Of a stretch of DNA of 64,000 nt, positions 43,146-51,348 are shown one piece after another. The stretch's first letter is position 1, and every line of letters begins with the position of its first letter. The position numbers and the translations under genes are program-made. This stretch comes from Brachybacterium saurashtrense (GTDB taxonomy: Bacteria > Actinomycetota > Actinomycetes > Actinomycetales > Dermabacteraceae). Location of the stretch: assembly GCF_003355475.1 (NCBI RefSeq), contig NZ_CP031356.1, positions 62,001-126,000 of the forward strand, written 5' to 3'. Below the pieces are notes generated by a model. It did not search any database and was not told the origin of the DNA. It was given only the letters and a program-made list of their open reading frames with translations.

Positions 43146-43643
43146 ATGAACTCGTCGACCACGGCGCCCGCCCGGCCCTCCCGCACCTATGCCACCGGTC
43201 CGCTCACCCGGGTCCTGCGCGGGGCGTCGGTGCTCTCGGCGCTCGCGATCACCGCCTGGATCCTGCGGAGCTACCCCGACCTGCCCGCCACCGTCGCGAC
43301 GCACTTCGATGCGCGTGGGCAGGCGGATGCGTGGGGGCCGCGCTGGTCCGTGCTGGTGCTGGCCGCGCTCATGGTGCTGCTGTCGGTGGGGATGGCCGCG
43401 CTGTCGACCAGGCCGCGCTGGTTCAACTACCCGCGCGAGGTCACCGAGCGCACCGCCCAGGCCGTCTACCGCGAGGGGGAGCGGCTGATGGTCTGGACGG
43501 TGCTTGCGATGCAGCTGATCTACCTCGGCATCGCCTGGTCGGTGATCCTCGGGGTGGGAATGGCGCTGATCGCTCTCGGTGTGGCGGGACTGCTCGGCGC
43601 GGTGAGCGTCGGGATCGTCCGGGTGGCCCGCGCGGGCAGTTAG
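43146..43643 (+). CDS. DUF1648-domain membrane protein
   Basis: Small membrane protein of 165 residues with four hydrophobic segments. The loop after the first segment, SYPDLPATVATHFDARGQADAWGPRW, is the DUF1648 signature found in SdpI-like immunity proteins and in many proteins of unknown role. TAGCCT lies ten bases before the ATG. Its stop overlaps the convergent MerR-PP2C stop by three bases inside a hairpin. Confidence 0.8.
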   Translation: MNSSTTAPARPSRTYATGPLTRVLRGASVLSALAITAWILRSYPDLPATVATHFDARGQADAWGPRWSVLVLAALMVLLSVGMAALSTRPRWFNYPREVTERTAQAVYREGERLMVWTVLAMQLIYLGIAWSVILGVGMALIALGVAGLLGAVSVGIVRVARAGS

Positions 43644-43651
43644 ACCCGCGC
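43630..43651. terminator. Bidirectional hairpin holding both stop codons
   Basis: GCGCGGG (43630-43636) and CCCGCGC (43645-43651) form a perfect 7-bp stem. The 8-base loop CAGTTAGA contains the stop codon of the DUF1648 gene (TAG) and, on the other strand, of the MerR-PP2C gene (TAA). Confidence 0.55.
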
Positions 43652-44734
43652 CAGTGCGAGTGCCACGTTGTCCGGTCCGCCGGCGTCAAGCGCGAGCTGC
43701 TGCAGCCGCGCCGCCACCACCTCGGGGTGCTCGGACGCGCCGGTCAGCGCCTCCGCCAGGGCCGACGGGTCGACCACGGCATGCAGTCCGTCGGACGCCA
43801 CCAGCACCAGATCGCCCGGCTCCAGGCGCCGAACCAGCAGGTCCGGGGCCGTCGGGGCGCCGGCGGCGAGGGCGCGGTTGAGCACCGCCCGGTCCGGGTG
43901 CGCGGCGGCCTCCGCGGGGGAGAGCCGGCCCGCCTCCACGAGGGAGCGCACGTGCGTGTGGTCGTGCGTGACCTGCTCGATCCGCTCCCCGTGCACCAGC
44001 ACCGCCCGGGTGTCCCCGAGGTGGGCCACGTGCAGCCTCCCTCCGTCGAGCAGGGCCGCGGTGAGGGTGGAGCCGGCCTCCGCGTCGGCAGGGATCAGCG
44101 CCTCGGCCGCCGCCCACGCGGTCTCCAGGGCGGGCAGCGCCGCGGCCGACGGGTCGGCGTCGAGCGCCTGCGCGAGCGCGGCGGCGACCGCCGCGAGCAG
44201 ACGCTCGGCGAGGGCGTCGTCGGTGCCGAAGCCGTCGGCGACGGCGAGCAGGGTGCGTCCGCCCGGCAGCGCCCGCACCAGGGCGGCGTCCTGCTGGGCA
44301 GGGCGCACGAGGCCCTGGTGCAGGGCGAGCGCGGTGCGCGGGGCGGCGTGGTCGGTGGATGCGGTCATGGCGTGCTCCTGGGGGTGCTCCCCGAGCTCTC
44401 GGGCGAGGGTGTCGACGGCGGCGGCGCGGGAGAGGGCGTCGGCCTCCTCCTGCCGCCACCAGGAGCGCAGCTCCGCGGCGGCGGCCTCGGGGTCGAGATC
44501 GCACAGCACGCGGATGCGTGCCAGGCCCATCCCGAGCCCGCGCAGCGCCGCGATCAGCCGGGCCCGCTCCACCTGGTCCGTCCCGTAGGAGCGGTAGCCG
44601 GTGAACGGGTCCACCCGTCGCGGCGGCAGCAGCGCGGACTCGTCGTACAGCCGCAGCGCCTTGGGGCTCAGCCCGCTCGCGGCGGCCAGCTCCCCGATGC
44701 TCAGCAGCGAGTCGTCCCTGCGTTCTGCCCGCAT
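43640..44734 (-). CDS. MerR regulator fused to a PP2C-type protein phosphatase
   Basis: Protein of 364 residues. The N-terminal MerR domain (LSIGELAAASGLSPKALRLYDESALLPP, residues 10-37, with the wing GYRSYG) is followed by a short dimerisation helix. Residues 130-364 form a PP2C/PPM phosphatase with the metal-site motifs in order: RPAQQDAAL, VADGFGT, LGDTRAVLV, ASDGLHAVV and GGPDNVAL, so it should be active. It may sense a signal through dephosphorylation or be controlled by it; the target kinase is not nearby. Strong GGAGG site before the ATG. Confidence 0.88.
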   Translation of the reverse strand: MRAERRDDSLLSIGELAAASGLSPKALRLYDESALLPPRRVDPFTGYRSYGTDQVERARLIAALRGLGMGLARIRVLCDLDPEAAAAELRSWWRQEEADALSRAAAVDTLARELGEHPQEHAMTASTDHAAPRTALALHQGLVRPAQQDAALVRALPGGRTLLAVADGFGTDDALAERLLAAVAAALAQALDADPSAAALPALETAWAAAEALIPADAEAGSTLTAALLDGGRLHVAHLGDTRAVLVHGERIEQVTHDHTHVRSLVEAGRLSPAEAAAHPDRAVLNRALAAGAPTAPDLLVRRLEPGDLVLVASDGLHAVVDPSALAEALTGASEHPEVVAARLQQLALDAGGPDNVALALARV

Positions 44735-44794
44735 GCGTTCCTCCGTCGTTCCTCGCCCGGCGGCCCGGGCACCGGGTCCGTCCCGGCGAGGACC

Positions 44795-44825
44795 ACGCTC
44801 CGGAGTGTCCCAGGGGGAAGGTCAA
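44795..44825 (-). promoter_or_regulatory. Candidate MerR-type promoter of the MerR-PP2C gene
   Basis: On the minus strand TTGACC (44825-44820) is followed after 19 bases by GAGCGT (44800-44795). A 19-base spacer between -35 and -10 is the hallmark of MerR-controlled promoters, and the spacer holds the C-rich CCTTCCCCCTGGGA element. The rest of the 159-base gap has only the weak promoter of the GNAT gene. Confidence 0.35.
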
Positions 44826-44893
44826 GCCGCGAGGGCGGGAGGTTCGCGGATATTCCGTCGACTGGCCGTGACCGGCCATGATCCACTGCCCCC

Positions 44894-45934
44894 ATGCACC
44901 TGACGATCCGTCCGCTGGACACCTCCTCCGATCTCGAGCTCGCGCAGTACCGCGCGCTCGACGTCGCGCTCGACGACCACGCCTACGGCGGCCATCAGGA
45001 GCTGAGCCTCGCGCAGCTGCGCGCCGAGCTCGCCGACTCCCCGTACTGGGCGGTGCACCGCTGGGTGGCCGTGGTGGAGGGCATGGACGGCGGCGAGATG
45101 CTGGTGGGCCGCGCCGCCACGCACATGCCGCTGCAGGACAACCTCGAATCGATCACCGCGGGCGTGGCCGTGCACCCCGCCCATCGGGGCCGCGGGATCG
45201 GCACCGCGCTGCTCGAGGAGGCGCTGCTGCCCGCCCTGCGCGAGGCGGGCCGCCCCCTGGTGGAGGCGTACGGCGAGGTCGCGCCGGGGGAGGACCCCGA
45301 CGATCCCGGGCACCCCGTGCACCGCCTCGCCGCGAGGCTGGGCCTGACCCGCAGGAACCTCGCCGTGTGCCGGGCGCTGCCGCTGCCGCTGGAGCCCGCG
45401 CTGCTGGAGGGCCTGCGGGCCGAGGCCGAGGAACGGCTCGGCGAGTACCGGGTGGCGCTGTGGGACGGGGACCTGCCCGAGGAGCACCTGGAGGCCTACG
45501 GCCGCCTGCTCACCCAGCTGGAGATCGACGAGCCCGACGAGGAGGTGGAGCACGAGCCCGCCGAGTACACGCCCGCGCGGTTGCGCGGGCGGGAGCGCCG
45601 GCTGCGGGAGTCCGGCACCGCGCGGATCGTCGCGGTCGCCGTGGCGCCCGACGGCAGCTTCGTGGGCAACTCCGAGGTGCACGTGCACGAGAACGCGGCC
45701 AGCACCCTCGGCTACCAGGAGAACACCCTGGTGATGCCCGAGCACCGCGGGCACCGGCTGGGCCTGGCGCTGAAGGTCGCCACCCATGCCCAGCTGCGCG
45801 AGCGCGCCCCGCAGCTGCGCAGCCTGGTCACTTGGAACTCGCACGTGAACCCGTGGATGATCGGGATCAACGAGAAGCTCGGCTACCGGATCGTGTGCCA
45901 CGAGCTGGTGTTGCAGGGCCGTCCCGCCCTCTGA
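44894..45934 (+). CDS. Tandem GNAT acetyltransferase
   Basis: Protein of 346 residues with two GNAT folds. The first has the acetyl-CoA motif VHPAHRGRGIGTALLEEA (about residue 95), the second VMPEHRGHRLGLALK (about 280) followed by NPWMIGINEKLGYRI, the usual C-terminal signature. Tandem GNATs include mycothiol synthase, but the sequence here is closer to general members of unknown substrate. CATGAT lies 11 bases before the ATG, and no ribosome site is seen, so a very short leader is likely. Confidence 0.88.
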   Translation: MHLTIRPLDTSSDLELAQYRALDVALDDHAYGGHQELSLAQLRAELADSPYWAVHRWVAVVEGMDGGEMLVGRAATHMPLQDNLESITAGVAVHPAHRGRGIGTALLEEALLPALREAGRPLVEAYGEVAPGEDPDDPGHPVHRLAARLGLTRRNLAVCRALPLPLEPALLEGLRAEAEERLGEYRVALWDGDLPEEHLEAYGRLLTQLEIDEPDEEVEHEPAEYTPARLRGRERRLRESGTARIVAVAVAPDGSFVGNSEVHVHENAASTLGYQENTLVMPEHRGHRLGLALKVATHAQLRERAPQLRSLVTWNSHVNPWMIGINEKLGYRIVCHELVLQGRPAL

Positions 45935-46009
45935 TCCCCGACACGCCGCGCCACCTCCCGGCCCGCGCCGCCGAGCCGACTAGGTTCGGCGGCACGGGAG
46001 GGGGCAGAG

Positions 46010-47239
46010 ATGACCGTGCAGCCGAAGCACCGCCGCAGGACGCGGCGCGGGCGACCGCACGAGCAGTTCACGATCGCCATCGCGATCCTCTCGCTCGTGA
46101 TGGCCGGTGGCATGGTCGCCGGCGTCGCCACCAGTGCGCTCGGGCCGAGCCCCGGCTCGGCGGCCGGCGCGGCGGGGGAGCCGGGGGCCGCACTCCCGCC
46201 GGGTGACCCCTCGAACACCACCCGGCTGGTGCACCGCGAGCGGATCACCGGGGACATCACCCCGAAGTCCGTGGTCGCCTCCCCCACCGGCACCGTGATC
46301 GCGAACAACATGATGTACAGCCACACCTCCACGCTGTACGACGCGGAGACCCTCGAGCTCACCCGCACCGTGGTGGACGAGGTGGACCTGGCGGAGTTCG
46401 GCATGCCGGAGCGGGCCGGGGTCACCCAGGGCGCGCCGGTCGAGGCCGTGTTCACGCCGGACGGGGCGTACGCCTACGTCTCCCAGTACCGGCTGCGCGG
46501 CCCCGGCGAGGGCGCCACCGCCACCGACGACTGCGCGAACGGCGACGCCATCGGACTCTCGGCCGTGTTCCGCCTGGACGTCGCCTCCGGGCAGTGGGAC
46601 CAGGTGATCGAGGTGGGCCGGGTGCCCAAGTTCCTCTCCCTCTCCGCGGACGGCTCCCGCGCCCTGGTCTCGAACTGGTGCGATGAGACCGTCTCGGTGC
46701 TGGACCTCGACGCCGGCGAGGAGATCCGCGAGGTCCCCGTGGACGCCGCGCCGCGCGGCAGCGTGATCCTGCCGGACAACCGCACCGCCTACGTCACCGC
46801 GATGTACGCCGACGAGCTGTACCGGGTGGACCTGGAGACGGGGGAGAGCGAGCTGGTGATGGACACCGGCGACAAGCCCCGCCACCTGGTGCTCTCCCCG
46901 GACGCGAGCCGCCTGTACATGACCGTCTCCGGCAGCGACCGCCTGGTGGAGCTCGACGCCGCCACCGGCGAGGTGCTGCGCACCGCGGAGACCGGGCGGG
47001 AGCCGCGCACCATGGCGATCTCCCCGGACGGGCTCGCGCTGTACGTCGTGAACTACTACGCGAACACCGTCTCGAAGATCGACACCGCGACCCTCGAGGA
47101 GATCCAGACGGTCGAGGTGGGCAAGAACCCGATCGGGATCACCTACGAGCCCACCCAGCGCCGGGTGTGGGTGGCGAACTACGCCGGCTCGCTCGACGTA
47201 TTCGACGACACCGCCGCGGTCGGCACCGTGGAGCCGTGA
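46010..47239 (+). CDS. Membrane-anchored YVTN/YncE-type beta-propeller protein
   Basis: Exported protein of 409 residues. A basic start (residues 1-20) and one hydrophobic segment (21-44) anchor it or form a signal. After a Gly/Ala/Pro-rich linker come about seven beta-propeller blades of the YVTN kind, for example SADGSRALVSNWCDETVSVLD, LPDNRTAYVTAMYADELYRVD and SPDGLALYVVNYYANTVSKID. Such propellers bind ligands or proteins at the surface. -10 box TAGGTT at 45981-45986 and GGGAGGGGG ribosome site upstream. Function unknown. Confidence 0.85.
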   Translation: MTVQPKHRRRTRRGRPHEQFTIAIAILSLVMAGGMVAGVATSALGPSPGSAAGAAGEPGAALPPGDPSNTTRLVHRERITGDITPKSVVASPTGTVIANNMMYSHTSTLYDAETLELTRTVVDEVDLAEFGMPERAGVTQGAPVEAVFTPDGAYAYVSQYRLRGPGEGATATDDCANGDAIGLSAVFRLDVASGQWDQVIEVGRVPKFLSLSADGSRALVSNWCDETVSVLDLDAGEEIREVPVDAAPRGSVILPDNRTAYVTAMYADELYRVDLETGESELVMDTGDKPRHLVLSPDASRLYMTVSGSDRLVELDAATGEVLRTAETGREPRTMAISPDGLALYVVNYYANTVSKIDTATLEEIQTVEVGKNPIGITYEPTQRRVWVANYAGSLDVFDDTAAVGTVEP

Positions 47240-47303
47240 CCTCCCCGCCCACGCCCGACGAGGGCCCGGCCCCCGGCTGGACCCGCGCACGCTGGGGCCG
47301 CGG

Positions 47304-47786
47304 ATGGACCCGGACGTGGCCCGGGTGGAATCCGCGCTCGAGCAGGCCGCGGCCCGCGGCGACTTCGACGACCTGCCCGGCGCCGGGAAGCCGCTGCAGC
47401 TGCCGGACACCCACGACCCGGACTGGTGGGTGAACCAGCGCCTCGCCGACGGCACCATCGACCGCGAGGCCCTGCTGCCGGTGGTGGTGCTGCTGCGCAA
47501 GGAGTACGAGCACCGCGCGGAGACCCTCGCGGAGCTGCCCAGCGCCCGGGCCGCCCGCGAGTACGCCGCGGACTTCACCGAGCGGGTCCACCAGGACCGT
47601 CGCCGCAATCCCTTCCAGACGATGCTCGCCCCCGCCTGGGAGGAGGAGGACGCCGCCGCGCAGTGGCGGGCGCTGCACGCGGAGCGCACGCCGCGGGCGG
47701 AGGAACCGGCCCCGCCGCCCGCCGCGGCGCCGAGCGCGCCGCCGCGGGGCCGGCGGCGCTGGTGGCGGCTCGGCCGACGGGGCTGA
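47304..47786 (+). CDS. DUF1992 (DnaJC28-like conserved region) protein
   Basis: Protein of 160 residues. The N-terminal half matches DUF1992: VESALEQAAARGDFDDLPGAGKPLQL, then NQRLADGTIDREALLPVVVLLRKEYEHR. The C-terminal part is Pro/Ala-rich and ends in basic residues (RRRWWRLGRRG). The domain occurs alone in bacteria and in animal DNAJC28; its role is unknown. The first in-frame ATG is at 47304, and no ribosome site is obvious; coupling to the gene ending at 47239 is possible. Confidence 0.8.
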   Translation: MDPDVARVESALEQAAARGDFDDLPGAGKPLQLPDTHDPDWWVNQRLADGTIDREALLPVVVLLRKEYEHRAETLAELPSARAAREYAADFTERVHQDRRRNPFQTMLAPAWEEEDAAAQWRALHAERTPRAEEPAPPPAAAPSAPPRGRRRWWRLGRRG

Positions 47787-47788
47787 CC

Positions 47789-47814
47789 GGGGCGCGGCTC
47801 AGCTCCGCGTCCCC
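47789..47814. terminator. Hairpin between DUF1992 gene and RIO kinase gene
   Basis: GGGGCGCGG (47789-47797) pairs with CCGCG (47805-47809) and CCCC (47811-47814), with one bulged base. The loop holds the stop codon of the minus-strand RIO kinase gene (47799-47801), and the DUF1992 stop is two bases before the stem. Confidence 0.5.
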
Positions 47815-48698
47815 GCGCGCCACGCGGCGGCGCACCACTCCTCGGGATCGGCGGCCGACGGCGGGGCGCCCTGCGCGCACAGCCAGGTGCAGATCGTGGC
47901 GCAGTCCCGGCGCAGGTACTCCCCGCCGTGCGGGTTCGCGATCAGGTCGATCACCTGCGGGACGTCGATGATCACCGGGTCCGGCGCGGCCTGCCGAGAA
48001 TCGGCGAGCACGTTGTACGGGGAGAGGTCGCCGTGGACCAAGCCGAGCTCCGCCAGCTGCAGCACCGCCTCCCGCAGCCGCCGCGCCCAGCGCTCCGCGG
48101 TCGCGGCGTCCGGGCGCGTCTCCTGCAGGCGCGGGGCGGCCACCGCGCCGTCGACGTCATCGGTGCCGACGAACTCCATCAGCAGCTCGGTGCCCACGAT
48201 CTGCACCGGGTAGGGGACCGGCACCCCGGCCCGCCACAGCCGGCCCAGCACCTCGAACTCGGTGCGGGCCCACTGCCCGGCGGCGGCCTGCCGGCCGAAG
48301 GCGGTGCCCTTGGCGATCGCGCGCGCCTCGCGGGTGTCCTTGGTGCGGCGGCCCTCGGTGTAGGCGCTGCTGCGGTGGAAGGTGGTCAGCTCCGGGGCGC
48401 GGTACCGCTTGGCGACCAGCAGCGTCTCCTCGCCGGGCGCGCCGGTGCGCTGCGCGGCGGGCAGGGCGCGCTCGAGCAGGAAGGCGTCGGCCTCCTTGCC
48501 GGTCTTGAGGATGCCCAGCTCGGTGTCGACCGCGCCGTCGTGCTGGACCACCCAGTCGGGGAAGGGCTGGGGGCCGCGGTCGAGGGTGTGGGCGGTCTCG
48601 GGCCAGGTGGACCAGCGCTGGTCCTCGTCGAGCTCGGCGAGGGAGAGGGTGTACATGGACCGGGCGAAGAAGGCGTCCCTGTCGAAGGACGATGTCAT
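47799..48698 (-). CDS. RIO-type serine protein kinase
   Basis: Atypical protein kinase of 299 residues. The RIO1-like signature is complete: the nucleotide loop GILKTGKEADAFL, the ATP lysine in LVAKRYR, the catalytic loop LVHGDLSPYNVLAD, and the metal-binding aspartate in IIDVPQVID. In archaea and eukaryotes RIO1 works in ribosome maturation; bacterial members are little studied. AGGAG lies seven bases before the ATG. A 17-codon leader frame with a hairpin precedes it. Confidence 0.92.
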   Translation of the reverse strand: MTSSFDRDAFFARSMYTLSLAELDEDQRWSTWPETAHTLDRGPQPFPDWVVQHDGAVDTELGILKTGKEADAFLLERALPAAQRTGAPGEETLLVAKRYRAPELTTFHRSSAYTEGRRTKDTREARAIAKGTAFGRQAAAGQWARTEFEVLGRLWRAGVPVPYPVQIVGTELLMEFVGTDDVDGAVAAPRLQETRPDAATAERWARRLREAVLQLAELGLVHGDLSPYNVLADSRQAAPDPVIIDVPQVIDLIANPHGGEYLRRDCATICTWLCAQGAPPSAADPEEWCAAAWRAGTRS

Positions 48699-48719
48699 GG
48701 AGGGCTCCTGAGGGAGGTG

Positions 48720-48734
48720 CCCGCTCTCAGCGGG
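48720..48734 (-). promoter_or_regulatory. Hairpin overlapping the leader ORF stop
   Basis: CCCGCT-GAG-AGCGGG on the minus strand, a perfect 6-bp stem whose first arm contains the T of the leader stop codon. A ribosome at the end of the leader ORF would open it. Confidence 0.45.
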
Positions 48735-48780
48735 GCACGCGGGTGGGGAGGACGGCAGGGGTCGTCACGGCGACACGCAT
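48727..48780 (-). CDS. Putative 17-codon leader ORF before the RIO kinase gene
   Basis: GAGAGGAGGA precedes an ATG at 48780 that opens MRVAVTTPAVLPTRVPR and stops at 48727. The ribosome site is one of the strongest in the window. The stop codon lies in the hairpin 48720-48734, and the kinase start is 28 bases further on. This is the form of a translational attenuator. The remaining part of the 248-base gap to 48946 shows no gene. Confidence 0.4.
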   Translation of the reverse strand: MRVAVTTPAVLPTRVPR

Positions 48781-48946
48781 CAGGTCCTCCTCTCCCTCGG
48801 GCCGCCCGGCGGGGGCGGCGACGAGGCGAGCCTACGGGGAGGGCGCGCCCGGCCGCCAGTGAATATCCGTTGCGTCTGAGTGCGCTGTGACCTGCGCGTT
48901 GTGGAGAACCTCGGGCCCGGTGCCGAGACTGTGGTCAGGTGTGTCC

Positions 48947-51304
48947 ATGAGCTCCGCGCGCACCTCGCTCCGGCCGTCCCGTCGTTCGCTGCTGCACTCC
49001 GGCACGCTGCCGGGGGCAGTGGGCCTGGCGGGCTGCGACGTGACCCTGCCGTGGAGCGGGCCCGCGCCGCGGGCCTCGGTCACGCTGGCGCCGCTGACCA
49101 CGTCCGTCGGTCTCCTGCCGAAGGAGCCGGTGTTCCGCGAGGACTGGGCGCTGTCCCCCACCGACGCGCGCCCGCTCGGGCTCCTGGTGCACCGGGAGAA
49201 GAACCTCGAGGCGGATCTGCGCGTGGTCACGCCCGGGGAGCTGTTCGGGCATCCGGTGCCGCTCGACCCGACCACCAGCGGCATCGTGGTGGACGCCCAC
49301 GTGGACTCCGTGCGGATCTACACCCGCGGGGTGCGGGAGGGGCGGTACCGCACCACCCTGCTCACCTCGTCGGAGTACACCGAGTGGGCCACCACCGAGC
49401 TGGGCACCACGATCGACAGGCGTCTCGCCGCGGCCGGCGACGGCCTGGTGGTCTCCCGGCCGGCGCACGGCACCGTGCAGGTGTGGGAGGTGGCCGAGGA
49501 CGGCGCGGTCGCCGCGCTCGCCCCGATCGCGGTGCCCGCGGGCGAGACCTGGGGGATCGACGGGATCGCCCGCTCCGGGGATCGGATCCTGGTGGTGCTC
49601 TCCCAGCGCACGGAGGTGGGGGAGGATCCGGCCGCCGTCTCCTCCGAGGACGGCGGCGCGACCTGGACGGAGGCCGTGCCGCTGCCGGGGGAAGGGCGCT
49701 GGCGCGGCGTGCGGGACGTCCTCGTCGCCGGGGAGCGCTTCGTGCTGATCGGCTACCACGACCTGCCCGTGGCGTGGGACGAGAACGTCACCTTCCGCCG
49801 GGCCGCGGCCTGGTCGGGCACCTCCGCGCAGGATCTGGCCGGGGAGGACGTGCCGCTGCCCACCTGGGGGATCGAGGATTTCTCGCAGACCGACGGCCGT
49901 GGATCCCTGGATCCCGACACCCCGATCGACTTCGCCGACCTCTCGCTCGGGCTCCCGGTCCGCTCCGCCGACGGCGCGGCCCTGCTCGCCCCGACCTTCT
50001 TCGCCGACGACTGCCGGCGCCTGCGACGCGAGGAGGACGGCACCTGGACCGTCTCCGCGAAGGACAGGTACGCCGTCCACTCGCTGTTCGGCGCCGTGCT
50101 CGACGAGACCGCCACGCTCTACCGCGTGCACGACCGAGTGCTCGGCAGCACCGGGGAGCACCCTCACGATCGCGACGGGCTCCCCTTCGCCCAGGCCCGG
50201 TCCCTCAGCGTCCCCGACGGGGCGACCGGCGCCGGGCTCACCGGGGAGTTCTCCTGGAGGGTCGGGACCATGGTGCGCACCGACGAGCGGATCAGCTGGC
50301 GCACGGAGCAGGACGGTTTCACGTTCGGGGTCGACGCCGAGGACCGCGTGGTCCGGCGCCTCACCCCGGCGCTGGGTCCCGACGCGCCCTCGAGCATCTC
50401 CCTCCACTGCTTCGAGGGCAGCCTGACGCTCGTCGCGGGGATCGTCTCCGACGGCGAGGATCCCGGAGTCCACGCCCAGGTCTCGGCCGACGGCGCCGAG
50501 TGGGAGAGTGCGAGCGGGCTTCTGCGCTCCGACCACGGGATGCGGGTGGGGCGCGGCACCACCGTCGCGGGCACGCACTACCTCCCCCTCGCGGAATGGG
50601 TCCCCGGGGAGGGCGACGACGACGCCGTCCTCACTCCCGGTCTCTACGCCTCGGAGGACGGCCTGACCTGGGAGGCCGTGCCGCCGCCGACCATCGAGCA
50701 CCCCTCGCCGGAGCTCGCCGCCCACGGCGGCCAGATCCTCGAGGTCACCGCGGTGGACGGCACGCTCATCGCGCTCGGTCTCGTGCAGGACGTCGAGGAT
50801 GCCCGGCGCCCGGTCCTGTTCGTGCAGGACGGCGAGAGCTGGGTGACGGTCGCGCCCGAGGGGGCCGCCCCCGGCTGGTCCTTCGCCGGGGTGGTGGGCA
50901 CCACGGTCCACGGCTGGGTGGGCTCCCGCCGCGCGGAGTCGCGGCTCGCCGTCGACGGCACGCTCACCGAGACCTATCGCAGCGATGACGACACCGCGCG
51001 CGGCCCCGTCCTCGACCTCGGCGAGGGCGCGCTGATCGCGGGCGGGTGGATCGACCGTCCCGTCGCCGACGAGGAGGACGACTCCACGGCGGAGCGCGGG
51101 GTGGGCGCCTGCCTCTGGGCGAGCCGCGATGCCGGCGAGACGTGGCAGCGGACGATGCTGCCGGGGCAGGACGGCCGCTTCCCGGGCGTCACGGTGCGGC
51201 AGGAGGGGGACGGCCTGCTGGTGCTGCTCGACGACCCGGACACGCCCCGTGGGTACCGGATCCACGACGCCCGGGCCGACGTGCTCGGCACCGAGGAGGA
51301 GTGA
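48947..51304 (+). CDS. Exported lipoprotein with Asp-box (BNR) repeats
   Basis: Surface lipoprotein of 785 residues. The signal has SRRSLL and a lipobox LAGC with C30, so a Tat-type lipoprotein signal is possible. The mature part is beta-rich, with several Asp-box motifs of the S-x-D-x-G-x-T-W form: SSEDGGATW, SADGAEW, ASEDGLTW and SRDAGETW, as found in sialidases and sortilin-like propellers. The catalytic arginines of sialidases cannot be recognised, so binding rather than hydrolysis is more likely. No relative can be named. AGGTG is the likely ribosome site. Confidence 0.75.
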   Translation: MSSARTSLRPSRRSLLHSGTLPGAVGLAGCDVTLPWSGPAPRASVTLAPLTTSVGLLPKEPVFREDWALSPTDARPLGLLVHREKNLEADLRVVTPGELFGHPVPLDPTTSGIVVDAHVDSVRIYTRGVREGRYRTTLLTSSEYTEWATTELGTTIDRRLAAAGDGLVVSRPAHGTVQVWEVAEDGAVAALAPIAVPAGETWGIDGIARSGDRILVVLSQRTEVGEDPAAVSSEDGGATWTEAVPLPGEGRWRGVRDVLVAGERFVLIGYHDLPVAWDENVTFRRAAAWSGTSAQDLAGEDVPLPTWGIEDFSQTDGRGSLDPDTPIDFADLSLGLPVRSADGAALLAPTFFADDCRRLRREEDGTWTVSAKDRYAVHSLFGAVLDETATLYRVHDRVLGSTGEHPHDRDGLPFAQARSLSVPDGATGAGLTGEFSWRVGTMVRTDERISWRTEQDGFTFGVDAEDRVVRRLTPALGPDAPSSISLHCFEGSLTLVAGIVSDGEDPGVHAQVSADGAEWESASGLLRSDHGMRVGRGTTVAGTHYLPLAEWVPGEGDDDAVLTPGLYASEDGLTWEAVPPPTIEHPSPELAAHGGQILEVTAVDGTLIALGLVQDVEDARRPVLFVQDGESWVTVAPEGAAPGWSFAGVVGTTVHGWVGSRRAESRLAVDGTLTETYRSDDDTARGPVLDLGEGALIAGGWIDRPVADEEDDSTAERGVGACLWASRDAGETWQRTMLPGQDGRFPGVTVRQEGDGLLVLLDDPDTPRGYRIHDARADVLGTEEE

Positions 51305-51348
51305 GAACCCGGCGGCGCGGCCCCGGGGCGCGGCCATAGGGTGGTGCC

